Part shown: positions 25,201 through 37,700 of the stretch, one piece after another
Position numbering within the stretch: the stretch's first letter is position 1
Layout of the letters: each line of letters begins with the position of its first letter
NCBI RefSeq assembly: GCF_045679555.1
Contig: NC_092091.1
Location: 12,115,918-12,179,917, forward strand
From: Salvelinus alpinus
Taxonomy: Eukaryota; Chordata; Actinopteri; Salmoniformes; Salmonidae
DNA length: 64,000 bases
Direction: 5' to 3'
Program-made: the position numbers and the translations under genes
Notes under the pieces: model-generated
Databases searched by the model: none
What the model saw: only the letters and a program-made list of their open reading frames with translations
What the model was told of the DNA's origin: nothing

Positions 25201-28200
25201 GAAGCTAAATTTCAGGGCTGGACATGGAGATAAATGAAAGTCAGAAAACTAAAACGAAGATTTATGCTGGGGTCTCAGGACTGATTCTATAGGATTTATT
25301 TTATTTACAATAAAAACTGGGGAGACATTTCAGTAGGTTTTGTTGTACATGGTTAACATCCACTCAGAACATATTCCCTTCATCCATGTTCATTGAAGAA
25401 CAAGGAACAGTCATCAAAGGTGGAAGAAAATGAGCAAAGTCATTTCTAGCCTCCAGATTCATGCTCTGAACGGAAATATCTTGAATCATCATCATGGATA
25501 GCGAGACCTTCCACTTTAGACACACATTTCTCAAGTACAGAACTATAGAAATGATCCCTGAAAGTATAGTCTTGATGTAGAAGTAGTTGTGATCAAGGTG
25601 GAGCATCTTGACAAGAGCATTTGCACCACCGGTTTGTGTTGCATTCTCAGCATCAACAGTTGTTGCAATCAAATTATGTTAATTATGGAGAATTGTGAGC
25701 TTCCACAAATGAGAAATATGGTCAACGATGCTGGTTGCCAACAGGTAAAATATGACCTAATGTTGGTGGACAGCTATCCATATTTCAAAGCTGGTTATTT
25801 TGTGGAATTCTACCCCCTTTTAAACATTGTGTGTTTTAGCTATAGACGTATGGGTTGTACCATCAGATTTGTCTTTGTCTTCCTCATCCAGTGGTACCAA
25901 GAGTTGGTCTGTGTGATTAACGGGGTCTGAGATAGAGCTGTGTTCGTGAGACGAAGACGGATCCCGAAGGGGCCCAGGCCGGGTCTTTGTTTTACAGAAA
26001 CATCTGTAGAAACAGAATGGTTTGAATTACAAATTACTAAAACCTATCTATGAAAAGCTGAGACTCTATCGAACATGCACATGTAACATGTTTTGCTCTA
26101 TGACACTCACAAGCTACACAAGAGTTGTTAGAAGGTACAGGGTTCTTCTACGTAGAAGATCAAAGGAAGGTCAAAGGTTGTCCTGAAAGGAAAATGGTAA
26201 AACACCTCATTGTGAAGCTAAATTTCAGGGCTGGACATGGAGATAAATGAAAGTCAGAAAACTAAAAAGAAGATTTATGCTGGGGTCTCAGGACTGATTC
26301 TATAGGATTTATTTTATTTACAATAAAAACTGGGGAGACATTTCAGTAGGTTTTGTTGTACATGGTTAACATCCACTCAGAACATATTCCCTTCATCCAT
26401 GTTCATTGAAGAACAAGGAACAGTCATCAAAGGTGGAAGAAAATGAGCAAAGTCATTTCTAGCCACCAGATTCATGCTCTGAACGGAAATATCTTGAATC
26501 ATCATCATGGATAGCGAGACCTTCCACTTTAGACACACATTTCTCAAGTAAAGAACTATAGAAATGATCCCTGAAAGTATAGTCTTGATGTAGAAGTTGT
26601 TGTGATCAAGGTGGAGCATCTTGAAAAGAGCATTTGCACCACCGGTTTGTGTTGCATTCTCAGCATCAACAGTTGTTGCAATCAAATTATGTTAATTATG
26701 GAGAATTGCGAGCTTCCACAAATGAGAAATATGGTCAACGATGCTGGTTGCCAACAGGTAAAATATGACCTAATGTTGGTGGACAGCCATCCATATTTCA
26801 AAGCTGGTTATTTTGTGGAATTCTACCCCCTTTTAAACATTGTGTGTTTTAGCTATAGACGTAGGGATTGTACCATCAGGTTTGTCTTTGTCTTCCGCAT
26901 CCAGTGGTACAAAGAGTTGGTCTGTGTGATTAACGGGGGCTGAGATAGAGCTGTGTTCGTGAGACGAAGACGGATCCCGAAGGGGCCCAGGCCGGGTCTT
27001 TGTTTTACAGAAACATCTGTAGAAACAGAATGGTTTGAATTACAAATTACTAAAACCTATCTATGAAAAGCTGAGACTCTATCGAACATGCACATGTAAC
27101 ATGTTTTGCTCTATGACACTCACAAGCTACACAAGAGTTGTTAGAAGGTACAGGGTACTTCTACGTAGAAGATCAAAGGAAGGTCAAAGGTTGTCCTGAA
27201 AGGAAAATGGTAAAACACCTCATTGTGAAGCTAAATTTCAGGGCTGGACATGGAGATAAATGAAAGTCAGAAAACTAAAAAGAAGATTTATGCTGGGGTC
27301 TCAGGACTGATTCTATAGGATTTATTTTATTTACAATAAAAACTGGGGAGACATTTCAGTAGGTTTTGTTGTACATGGTTAACATCCACTCAGAACATAT
27401 TCCCTTCATCCATGTTCATTGAAGAACAAGGAACAGTCATCAAAGGTGGAAGAAAATGAGCAAAGTCATTTCTAGCCTCCAGATTCATGCTCTGAACGGA
27501 AATATCTTGAATCATCATCATGGATAGCGAGACCTTCCACTTTAGACACACATTTCTCAAGTACAGAACTATAGAAATGATCCCTGAAAGTATAGTCTTG
27601 ATGTAGAAGTAGTTGTGATCAAGGTGGAGCATCTTGACAAGAGCATTTGCACCACCGGTTTGTGTTGCATTCTCAGCATCAACAGTTGTTGCAATCAAAT
27701 TATGTTAATTATGGAGAATTGTGAGCTTCCACAAATGAGAAATATGGTCAACGATGCTGGTTGCCAACAGGTAAAATATGACCTAATGTTGGTGGACAGC
27801 TATCCATATTTCAAAGCTGGTTATTTTGTGGAATTCTACCCCCTTTTAAACATTGTTTGTTTTAGCTATAGACGTATGGGTTGTACCATCAGATTTGTCT
27901 TTGTCTTCCTCATCCAGTGGTACCAAGAGTTGGTCTGTGTGATTAACGGGGTCTGAGATAGAGCTGTGTTCGTGAGACGAAGACGGATCCCGAAGGGGCC
28001 CAGGCCGGGTCTTTGTTTTACAGAAACATCTGTAGAAACAGAATGGTTTGAATTACAAATTACTAAAACCTATCTATGAAAAGCTGAGACTCTATCGAAC
28101 ATGCACATGTAACATGTTTTGCTCTATGACACTCACAAGCTACACAAGAGTTGTTAGAAGGTACAGGGTTCTTCTACGTAGAAGATCAAAGGAAGGTCAA

Positions 28201-28355
28201 AGGTTGTCCTGAAAGGAAAATGGTAAAACACCTCATTGTGAAGCTAAATTTCAGGGCTGGACATGGAGATAAATGAAAGTCAGAAAACTAAAAAGAAGAT
28301 TTATGCTGGGGTCTCAGGACTGATTCTATAGGATTTATTTTATTTACAATAAAAA
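22279..28355. repeat. Units 23-28: A2, E, A2, B, A2, B
   Basis: A2 units (23, 25, 27) differ from A by TTGAAAAGAG, AGTAAAGAAC and the CCACCAG form, but share the A middle. Unit 24 is an E unit whose GC-rich patch reads CGAAGAACCCCAGG near 23940, unlike any other unit here. Units 26 and 28 are B units with AGAAGTAGTTGTG and GGGGTCTGAG. The order A2-B-(LINE unit) in units 27-29 recurs in units 36-38. Confidence 0.88.
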
Positions 28356-28795
28356 CTGGGGAGACATTTCAGTAGGTTTTGTTGTACATGGTTAACATCC
28401 ACTCAGAACATATTCCCTTCATCCATGTTCATTGAAGAACAAGGAACAGTCATCAAAGGTGGAAGAAAATGAGCAAAGTCATTTCTAGCCTCCAGATTCA
28501 TGCTCTGAACGGAAATATCTTGAATCATCATCATGGATAGCGAGACCTTCCACTTTCGACACACATTTCTCAAGTACAGAACTATAGAAATGATCCCTGA
28601 AAGCATAGTCTTGGTGTAGAAGTTGTTGTGATCAAGGTGGAGCATCTTGACAAGAGCATTTGCACCACCGGTTTGTGTTGCATTCTCAGCATCAACAGTT
28701 GTTGCAATCAAATTATGTTAATTATGTAGAATTGTGAGCTTACACAAATGAGAAATATGGTCAACGATGCTGGTTGCCAACAGGTAAAATATGAC

Positions 28796-28996
28796 TGTAG
28801 CACGCGCTCCAGCAGGTATATCTCTCTAGTCACCCCCAAAACCAATTCTTCCTTTGGACGCCTCTCCTTCCAGTTCTCTGCTGCCAATGACTGGAACGAA
28901 CTACAAAAATCTCTGAAACTGGAAACACCTATCTCCCTCACTAGCTTTAAGCACCAGCTGTCAGAGCAGCTCATAGATTACTGCACCTGTACATAA
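28796..28996 (+). pseudogene. C-terminal remnant of LINE ORF2, copy 1
   Basis: This is the only stretch in the unit or insertion that resembles a known protein family: 66 codons then TAA, beginning at the truncation point with Cys-Ser-Thr-Arg. The hydrophobic and aromatic pattern (FGRLSFQFSAANDWNELQ) matches the tail of L2/CR1 ORF2. There is no start codon at the truncation point. The frame happens to continue upstream into the satellite, which I take to be chance. Confidence 0.75.
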
Positions 28997-29457
28997 CCCA
29001 TCTACAATTTAGCCCAAACAACTACCTCTTTACCTACTGTATTTATTTATTAATTTATTTTGCTCCTTTGCACCCCATTATTTCTGTCTCTACTTTGCAC
29101 TTTCTTCCACTGCAAACCAACCATTCCAGTGTTTTTTTTGTTTTTATTTTACTTGCTGTGTTGTACTCACTTCGCCTCCATGGCCTTTTATATTTTTATT
29201 TATTTATACATATATTTGTTTGCCTTCACCTCCCTTATCTCACCTCACTTGCTCACATTGTATATAGACTTATTTTTTTTCACTGTATTATTGACTATAT
29301 GTTTGTTTTACTCCATGTGTAACTATGTGTTGTTGTATGTGTCGAACTGCTTTGCTTTATCTTGGCCAGGTCGCAATTGTAAATGAGAACGTGTTCTCAA
29401 TTTGCCTACCTGGTTAAATAAAGGTTAAATAAAAAAAATAAAAAAAAATTAAAAAAA
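28796..29457 (+). mobile_element. 5'-truncated L2/CR1-type LINE, copy 1 (3' end only)
   Basis: About 660 bp of a LINE 3' end sits between two ATGAC copies (28791-28795 and 29458-29462), inside the unit's AAATATGACCTAATG site. It begins in frame with the last 66 codons of the element's reverse-transcriptase ORF (28796-28996). These include FSAANDWNELQKSLKLE followed by SLTSFKHQLSEQL, which resembles the C-terminal region of L2/CR1-clade ORF2 proteins. A long AT-rich 3' UTR follows, then CCTGGTTAAATAAAGG and an A-rich tail of AAATAAA-like repeats. Endonuclease and catalytic RT domains are absent, as expected for heavy 5' truncation, so the copy cannot move by itself. The clade is inferred from memory of teleost elements. 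Confidence 0.88.
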
Positions 29458-30034
29458 ATGACCTAATGTTGTTGGACAGCTATCCATATTTCAAAGCTGG
29501 TTATTTTGTGGAATTCGACCCCCTTTTAAACATTGTGTGTTTTAGCTATAGACGTATGGGTTGTACCATCAGATTTGTCTTTGTCTTTCGCATCCAGGTG
29601 CACCAAGAGTTTGTCTGTGTGATTAACGGGGGCTGAGATAGAGCTGTGTTCGTGAGACAAAGACGGATCCCGAAGGGGCCCAGGCCGGGTCTTTGTTTTA
29701 CAGAAACATGTGTAGAAACAGAATGGTTTGAATTACAAATTACTAAAACCTATCTATGAAAAGCTGAGACTCTATCGAACATGCACATGTAACATGTTTT
29801 GCTCTATGACGCTCACAAGCTACACAATAGTTGTTCGAAGGTACAGTGTTCTTCGACGTAGAAGATCAAAGGAAGGTCAAAGGTTGTCCTGAAAGGAAAA
29901 TGGTAAAACACCTCATCGTGAAGCTAAATTTCAGGGCTGGACATGAGATAAATCAAAGTCAGAAAACTAAAAAGAAGATTTATGCTGGGATCTCAGGACT
30001 GATTCTATAGGATTTATTTTATTAACGATAAGAA

Positions 30035-31047
30035 CTTGGGAGACATTTCAGTAGGTTTTGTTGTACATGGTTAACATCCACTCAGAACATATTCCCTTCA
30101 TCCATGTTCATTGAAGAACAAGGAACAGTCATCAAAGGTGGAAGAAAATGAGCAAAGTCATTTCTAGCCACCAGATTCATGCTCTGAACGGAAATATCTT
30201 GAATCATCATCATGGATAGCGAGACCTTCCACTTTAGACACACATTTCTCAAGTAAAGAACTATAGAAATGATCCCTGAAAGTATAGTCTTGATGTAGAA
30301 GTTGTTGTGATCAAGGTGGAGCATCTTGAAAAGAGCATTTGCACCACCGGTTTGTGTTGCATTCTCAGCATCAACAGTTGTTGCAATCAAATTATGTTAA
30401 TTATGGAGAATTGCGAGCTTCCACAAATGAGAAATATGGTCAACGATGCTGGTTGCCAACAGGTAAAATATGACCTAATGTTGGTGGACAGCCATCCATA
30501 TTTCAAAGCTGGTTATTTTGTGGAATTCTACCCCCTTTTAAACATTGTGTGTTTTAGCTATAGACGTAGGGATTGTACCATCAGGTTTGTCTTTGTCTTC
30601 CGCATCCAGTGGTACAAAGAGTTGGTCTGTGTGATTAACGGGGGCTGAGATAGAGCTGTGTTCGTGAGACGAAGACGGATCCCGAAGGGGCCCAGGCCGG
30701 GTCTTTGTTTTACAGAAACATCTGTAGAAACAGAATGGTTTGAATTACAAATTACTAAAACCTATCTATGAAAAGCTGAGACTCTATCGAACATGCACAT
30801 GTAACATGTTTTGCTCTATGACACTCACAAGCTACACAAGAGTTGTTAGAAGGTACAGGGTACTTCTACGTAGAAGATCAAAGGAAGGTCAAAGGTTGTC
30901 CTGAAAGGAAAATGGTAAAACACCTCATTGTGAAGCTAAATTTCAGGGCTGGACATGGAGATAAATGAAAGTCAGAAAACTAAAAAGAAGATTTATGCTG
31001 GGGTCTCAGGACTGATTCTATAGGATTTATTTTATTTACAATAAAAA
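30035..31047. repeat. Unit 30: A2
   Basis: An ordinary A2 unit of 1,013 bp lies between two LINE-bearing units. It opens with CTTGGGAGACATTTCAG and is preceded by ATTAACGATAAGAA, the E-type unit ending carried by unit 29's right arm. Confidence 0.9.
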
Positions 31048-31487
31048 CTGGGGAGACATTTCAGTAGGTTTTGTTGTACATGGTTAACATCCACTCAGAA
31101 CATATTCCCTTCATCCATGTTCATTGAAGAACAAGGAACAGTCATCAAAGGTGGAAGAAAATGAGCAAAGTCATTTCTAGCCTCCAGTTTCATGCTCTGA
31201 ACGGAAATATCTTGAATCATCATCATGGATAGCGAGACCTTCCACTTTAGACACACATTTCTCAAGTACAGAACTATAGAAATGATCCCTGAAAGTATAG
31301 TCTTGATGTAGAAGTAGTTGTGATCAAGGTGGAGCATCTTGACAAGAGCATTTGCACCACCGGTTTGTGTTGCATTCTCAGCATCAACAGTTGTTGCAAT
31401 CAAATTATGTTAATTATGGAGAATTGTGAGCTTACACAAATGAGAAATATGGTCAACGATGCTGGTTGCCAACAGGTAAAATATGAC

Positions 31488-31688
31488 TGTAGCACGCGCT
31501 CCAGCAGGTATATCTCTCTAGTCACCCCCAAAACCAATTCTTCCTTTGGACGCCTCTCCTTCCAGTTCTCTGCTGCCAATGACTGGAACGAACTACAAAA
31601 ATCTCTGAAACTGGAAACACCTATCTCCCTCACTAGCTTTAAGCACCAGCTGTCAGAGCAGCTCATAGATTACTGCACCTGTACATAA
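31488..31688 (+). pseudogene. C-terminal remnant of LINE ORF2, copy 2
   Basis: The same 66-codon ORF2 tail as in copy 1, with the same residues by my reading and ending at TAA. The lack of change is consistent with recent duplication. Confidence 0.73.
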
Positions 31689-32148
31689 CCCATCTACAAT
31701 TTAGCCCAAACAACTACCTCTTTACCTACTGTATTTATTTATTAATTTATTTTGCTCCTTTGCACCCCATTATTTCTGTCTCTACTTTGCACTTTCTTCC
31801 ACTGCAAACCAACCATTCCAGTGTTTTTTTAGTTTTTATTTTACTTGCTGTGTTGTACTCACTTCGCCTCCATGGCCTTTTATATTTTTATTTATTTATA
31901 CATATATTTGTTTGCCTTCACCTCCCTTATCTCACCTCACTTGCTCACATTGTATATAGACTTATTTTTTTTCACTGTATTATTGACTATATGTTTGTTT
32001 TACTCCATGTGTAACTATGTGTTGTTGTATGTGTCGAACTGCTTTGCTTTATCTTGGCCAGGTCGCAATTGTAAATGAGAACGTGTTCTCAATTTGCCTA
32101 CCTGGTTAAATAAAGGTTAAATAAAAAATAAAAAAAAATAAAAAAAAA
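31488..32148 (+). mobile_element. 5'-truncated L2/CR1-type LINE, copy 2
   Basis: This copy has the same truncation point (TGTAGCACGCG), target duplication (ATGAC at 31483-31487 and 32149-32153) and insertion base as copy 1. It differs only slightly, for example TTTTTTTAGTTTTT where copy 1 has a longer T run before GTTTTT, and in the layout of the A-rich tail. Being at the identical site with identical ends, it is a duplicate of one insertion, not a second event. Confidence 0.9.
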
Positions 32149-32725
32149 ATGACCTAATGTTGTTGGACAGCTATCCATATTTCAAAGCTGGTTATTTTGT
32201 GGAATTCGACCCCCTTTTAAACATTGTGTGTTTTAGCTATAGACGTATGGGTTGTACCATCAGATTTGTCTTTGTCTTTCGCATCCAGGTGCACCAAGAG
32301 TTTGTCTGTGTGATTAACGGGGGCTGAGATAGAGCTGTGTTCGTGAGACAAAGACGGATCCCGAAGGGGCCCAGGCCGGGTCTTTGTTTTACAGAAACAT
32401 CTGTAGAAACAGAATGGTTTGAATTACAAATTACTAAAACCTATCTATGAAAAGCTGAGACTCGATTGAACATGCACATGTAACATGTTTTTCTCTATGA
32501 CGCTCACAAGCTACACAAGAGTTGTTAGAAGGTACAGGGTTCTTCTACGTAGAAGATCAAAGGAAGGTCAAAGGTTGTCCTGAAAGGAAAATGGTAAAAC
32601 ACCTCATCGTGAAGCTACATTTCAGGGCTGGACATGAGATAAATCAAAGTCAGAAAACTAAAAAGAAGATTTATGCTGGGGTCTCAGGACTGATTCTATA
32701 GGATTTATTTTATTTACAATAAAAA

Positions 32726-34741
32726 TTGGGGATACGTTTCAGTAGTTTTTGTTGTACATGGTTAACATCCACTCAGAACATATTCCCTTCATCCATGTTC
32801 ATTGGAGAACAAGGAACAGTCATCAAAGGTGGAAGAAAAATGAGTAAAGTCATTTCTAGCCACCAGATTCATGCTCTGAACTGAAATATCTTAAATCATC
32901 ATCATGGATAGCGAGACCTTCCAATTTAGACACACATTTCTCAAGTACAGAACTATAGAAATGATCCCTGAAAGTATAGTCTTGGTGTAGAAGTTGTTGT
33001 GATCAAGGTGGAGCATCTTGACAAGAGCATTTGCACCACCGGTTTGTGTTGCATTCTCAGCATCAACAGTTGTTGCAATCAAATTATGTTAATTATGGAG
33101 AATTGTGAGCTTCCACAAATGAGAAATATGGTCAACGATGCTGGTTGCCAACAGGTAAAATATGACCTAATGTTGTTGGACAGCTATCCATATTTCAAAG
33201 CTGGTTATTTTGTGGAATTCGACCCCCTTTTAAACATTGTGTGTTTTAGCTATAGACGTATGGGTTGTACCATCAGATTTGTCTTTGTCTTCCTCATCCA
33301 GTGGTATCAAGAGTTGGTCTGTGTGATTAACGGGGGCTGAGATAGAGCTGTGTTCATGAGACAAAGACGGATCCCGAAGGGGCCAAGGCCCGGGTCTTTT
33401 TTTTACAAAAACATCTGTAGAAACAGAATGGTTTGAATTACAAACTACTAAAACCTATCTATGAAAAGCTGAGACTCGATTGAACATGCACATGTAACAT
33501 GTTTTTCTCTATGACGCTGACAAGCTACACAAGAGTTGTTAGAAGGTACATGGTTCTTCTACGTAGAAGATCAAAGGAAGGTCAAAGGTTGTCCTGAAAG
33601 GAAAATGGTAAAACACCTCATCGTGAAGCTAAATATAAGGGTTGGACATGAGATAAATCAAAGTCAGAAAACTAAAAAGAAGATTTATGCTGGGGTCTCA
33701 GGACTGATTCTATAGGATTTATTTTATTTACAATAAAAATTGGGGAGACATTTCAGTAGGTTTTGTTGTACATGGTTAACATCCACTCAGAACATATTCC
33801 CTTCATCCATGTTCATTGAAGAACAAGGAACAGTCATCAAAGGTGAAAGAAAAATGAGTAAAGTCTTTTCTAGCCAACAGATTCATGCTCTGAACGGGAA
33901 TATCTTGAATCATCATCATGGATAACGAGACCTTCCACTTTAGACACACATTTCTCAAGTAAAGAACTATAGAAATGATCCCTGAAAGTATAGTCTTGGT
34001 GTAGAACTTGTTGTGATCAAGGTGGAGCATCTTGACAAGAGCATTTGCACCACCGGTTTGTGTTGCATTCTCAGCATCAACAGTTGTTGCAATCAAATTA
34101 TGTTAATTATGGAGAATTGTGAGCTTCCACAAATGAGAAATATGGTCAACGATGCTGGTTGCCAACAGGTAAAATATGACCTAATGTTGGTGGACAGCTA
34201 TCCATATTTCAAAGCTGGTTATTTTGTGGAATTCTACCCCCTTTTAAACATTGTGTGTTTTAGGGGTTGTACCATCAGATTTGTCTTTGTCTTTCGCATC
34301 CAGGTGTACCAAGAGTTGGTCTGTGTGATTAACGGGGGCTGAGATAGAGCTGTGTTCTTGAGACAAAGACGGATCCCGAAGGGGCCCAGGCCGGGTCTTT
34401 GTTTTACAGAAACATGTGTAGAAACAGAATGGTTTGAATTACAAATTACTAAAACCTATCTATGAAAAGCTGAGACTCTATCGAACATGCACATGTAACA
34501 TGTTTTGCTCTATGACGCTCACAAGCTACACAATAGTTGTTCGAAGGTACAGTGTTCTTCGACGTAGAAGATCAAAGGAAGGTCAAAGGTTGTCCTGAAA
34601 GGAAAATGGTAAAACACCTCATTGTGAAGCTAAATTTCAGGGCTGGACATGGAGATAAATGAAAGTCAGAAAACTAAAAAGAAGATTTATGCTGGGGTCT
34701 CAGGACTGATTCTATAGGATTTATTTTATTTACAATAAAAA
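32726..34741. repeat. Units 32-33: B' and D
   Basis: Unit 32 opens GGGGATACGTTTCAG like unit 20. From its middle onward it matches unit 18: GAATTCGACCCC, GGCCAAGGCCCGGG with an 8-T run, ACTCGATTGAAC and CTGACAAGC. Unit 33 (33740) is about 1,002 bp and carries the TTTTAGGGGTTG deletion near 34260 also seen in unit 21. It then takes the E-like CTTCGACGTAGAAG near 34557. The pair echoes the mixed block of units 18-22 about 13-14 kb to the left. Confidence 0.87.
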
Positions 34742-37700
34742 CTGGGGAGACATTTCAGTAGGTTTTGTTGTACATGGTTAACATCCACTCAGAACATATT
34801 CCCTTCATCCATGTTCATTGAAGAACAAGGAACAGTCATCAAAGGTGGAAGAAAATGAGCAAAGTCATTTCTAGCCACCAGATTCATGCTCTGAACGGGA
34901 ATATCTTGAATCATCATCATGGATAGCGAGACCTTCCACTTTAGACACACATTTCTCAAGTAAAGAACTATAGAAATGCTCCTTGAAAGTATAGTCTTGA
35001 TGTAGAAGTTGTTGTGATCAAGGTGGAGCATCTTGAAAAGAGCATTTGCACCACCGGTTTGTGTTGCATTCTCAGCATCAACAGTTGTTGCAATCAAATT
35101 ATGTTAATTATGGAGAATTGCGAGCTTCCACAAATGAGAAATATGGTCAACGATGCTGGTTGCCAACAGGTAAAATATGACCTAATGTTGGTGGACAGCC
35201 ATCCATATTTCAAAGCTGGTTATTTTGTGGAATTCTACCCCCTTTTAAACATTGTGTGTTTTAGCTATAGACGTAGGGATTGTACCATCAGGTTTGTCTT
35301 TGTCTTCCGCATCCAGTGGTACAAAGAGTTGGTCTGTGTGATTAACGGGGGCTGAGATAGAGCTGTGTTCGTGAGACGAAGACGGATCCCGAAGGGGCCC
35401 AGGCCGGTTCTTTGTTTTACAGAAACATCTGTAGAAACAGAATGGTTTGAATTACAAATTACTAAAACCTATCTATGAAAAGCTGAGACTCTATCGAACA
35501 TGCACATGTAACATGTTTTTCTCTATGACGCTCACAAGCTACACAAGAGTTGTTAGAAGGTACAGGGTTCTTCTACGTAGAAGATCAAAGGAAGGTCAAA
35601 GGTTGTCCTGAAAGGAAAATGGTAAAACACCTCATCGTGAAGCTAAATTTCAGGGCTGGACATGAGATAAATCAAATTCAGAAAACTAAAAAGAAGATTT
35701 ATGCTGGGGTCTCAGGACTGATTCTACAGGATTTATTTTATTTACAATAAAAATTGGGGAGACATTTCAGTAGGTTTTGTTGTACATGGTTAACATCCAC
35801 TCAGAACATATTCCCTTCATCCATGTTCATTGAAGAACAATGAACAGTCATCAAAGGTGGAAGAAAATGAGCAAAGTCATTTCTAGCCACCAGATTCATG
35901 CTCTGAACAGAAATATCTTGAATCATCATCATGGATAGCGAGACCTTCCACTTTAGACACACATTTCTCAAGTACAGAACTATAGAAATGATCCCTGAAA
36001 GTATAGTCTTGGTGTAGAAGTTGTTGTGATCAAGGTGGAGCATCTTGACAAGAGCATTTGCACCACCGGTTTGTGTTGCATTCTCAGCATCAACAGTTGT
36101 TGCAATCAAATTATGTTAATTATGGAAAATTGTGAGCTTCCACAAATGAGAAATATGGTCAACGATGCTGGTTGCCAACAGGTAAAATATGACCTAATGT
36201 TGGTGGACAGCTATCCATATTTCAAAGCCAGTTATTTTTGTGGAATTCTACCCCCTTTTAAACATTGTGTTTTAGCTATAGACGTATGGGTTGTACCATC
36301 AGATTTGTCTTTGTCTTTCGCATCCAGGCGTACCAAGAGTTGGTCTGTGTGATTAACGGGGGCTGAGATAGAGCTGTGTTCTTGAGACAAAGACGGATCC
36401 CGAAGGGGCCCAGGCCGGGTCTTTGTTTTACAGAAACATGTGTAGAAACAGAATGGTTTGAATTACAAATTACTAAAACCTATCTATGAAAAGCTGAGAC
36501 TCTATCGAACATGCACATGTAACATGTTTTGCTCTATGACGCTCACAAGCTACACAATAGTTGTTCGAAGGTACAGTGTTCTTCGACGTAGAAGATCAAA
36601 GGAAGGTCAAAGGTTGTCCTGAAAGGAAAATGGTAAAACACCTCATTGTGAAGCTAAATTTCAGGGCTGGACATGGAGATAAATGAAAGTCAGAAAACTA
36701 AAAAGAAGATTTATGCTGGGGTCTCAGGACTGATTCTATAGGATTTATTTTATTTACAATAAAAACTGGGGAGACATTTCAGTAGGTTTTGTTGTACATG
36801 GTTAACATCCACTCAGAACATATTCCCTTCATCCATGTTCATTGAAGAACAAGGAACAGTCATCAAAGGTGGAAGAAAATGAGCAAAGTCATTTCTAGCC
36901 ACCAGATTCATGCTCTGAACGGGAATATCTTGAATCATCATCATGGATAGCGAGACCTTCCACTTTAGACACACATTTCTCAAGTAAAGAACTATAGAAA
37001 TGATCCTTGAAAGTATAGTCTTGATGTAGAAGTTGTTGTGATCAAGGTGGAGCATCTTGAAAAGAGCATTTGCACCACCGGTTTGTGTTGCATTCTCAGC
37101 ATCAACAGTTGTTGCAATCAAATTATGTTAATTATGGAGAATTGCGAGCTTCCACAAATGAGAAATATGGTCAACGATGCTGGTTGCCAACAGGTAAAAT
37201 ATGACCTAATGTTGGTGGACAGCCATCCATATTTCAAAGCTGGTTATTTTGTGGAATTCTACCCCCTTTTAAACATTGTGTGTTTTAGCTATAGACGTAG
37301 GGATTGTACCATCAGGTTTGTCTTTGTCTTCCGCATCCAGTGGTACAAAGAGTTGGTCTGTGTGATTAACGGGGGCTGAGATAGAGCTGTGTTCGTGAGA
37401 CGAAGACGGATCCCGAAGGGGCCCAGGCCGGGTCTTTGTTTTACAGAAACATCTGTAGAAACAGAATGGTTTGAATTACAAATTACTAAAACCTATCTAT
37501 GAAAAGCTGAGACTCTATCGAACATGCACATGTAACATGTTTTGCTCTATGACACTCACAAGCTACACAAGAGTTGTTAGAAGGTACAGGGTACTTCTAC
37601 GTAGAAGATCAAAGGAAGGTCAAAGGTTGTCCTGAAAGGAAAATGGTAAAACACCTCATTGTGAAGCTAAATTTCAGGGCTGGACATGGAGATAAATGAA

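Larger units (their letters stand above)
28356..30034. repeat. Unit 29: repeat unit split by an L2-type LINE
   Basis: The unit is 1,679 bp. Removing the insertion and one ATGAC copy leaves 1,012 bp, the normal period, so the LINE entered an existing unit. The left arm has TTTCGACACAC and GAAAGCATAGTC, shared only with unit 38. The right arm has GAATTCGACCCC, CAGGTGCACCAAG and CTTCGACGTAGAAG. Just left of the insertion the unit reads TATGTAGAATTGTGAGC, as in unit 18. Confidence 0.93.
31048..32725. repeat. Unit 31: repeat unit split by an L2-type LINE
   Basis: The unit is 1,678 bp, or about 1,012 bp without the insertion. The left arm is that of B units 26/28 (AGAAGTAGTTGTG; TATGGAGAATTGTGAGC), not that of unit 29. 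The switch to the LINE-carrier version lies between GGAGAATTG and GAGCTTACAC, about 50 bases left of the insertion. The right arm also differs from unit 29: ACTCGATTGAAC, TTTTTCTCTATGACG and no CTTCGACG. The LINE core was thus moved into different flanks. Confidence 0.92.

Noticed and set aside
28708-28974. Minus-strand open frame spanning the satellite-LINE boundary (also 31400-31666 and 39144-39410)
   Set aside because: It is antisense to the recognisable ORF2 tail and crosses the insertion boundary, so it is a shadow frame.
29060-29386. Hydrophobic open frames in the LINE 3' UTR (also near 31760-32078 and 39504-39984)
   Set aside because: They come from T-rich untranslated sequence read in frame, which yields Phe/Leu/Tyr-rich runs. 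They lie downstream of the ORF2 stop.
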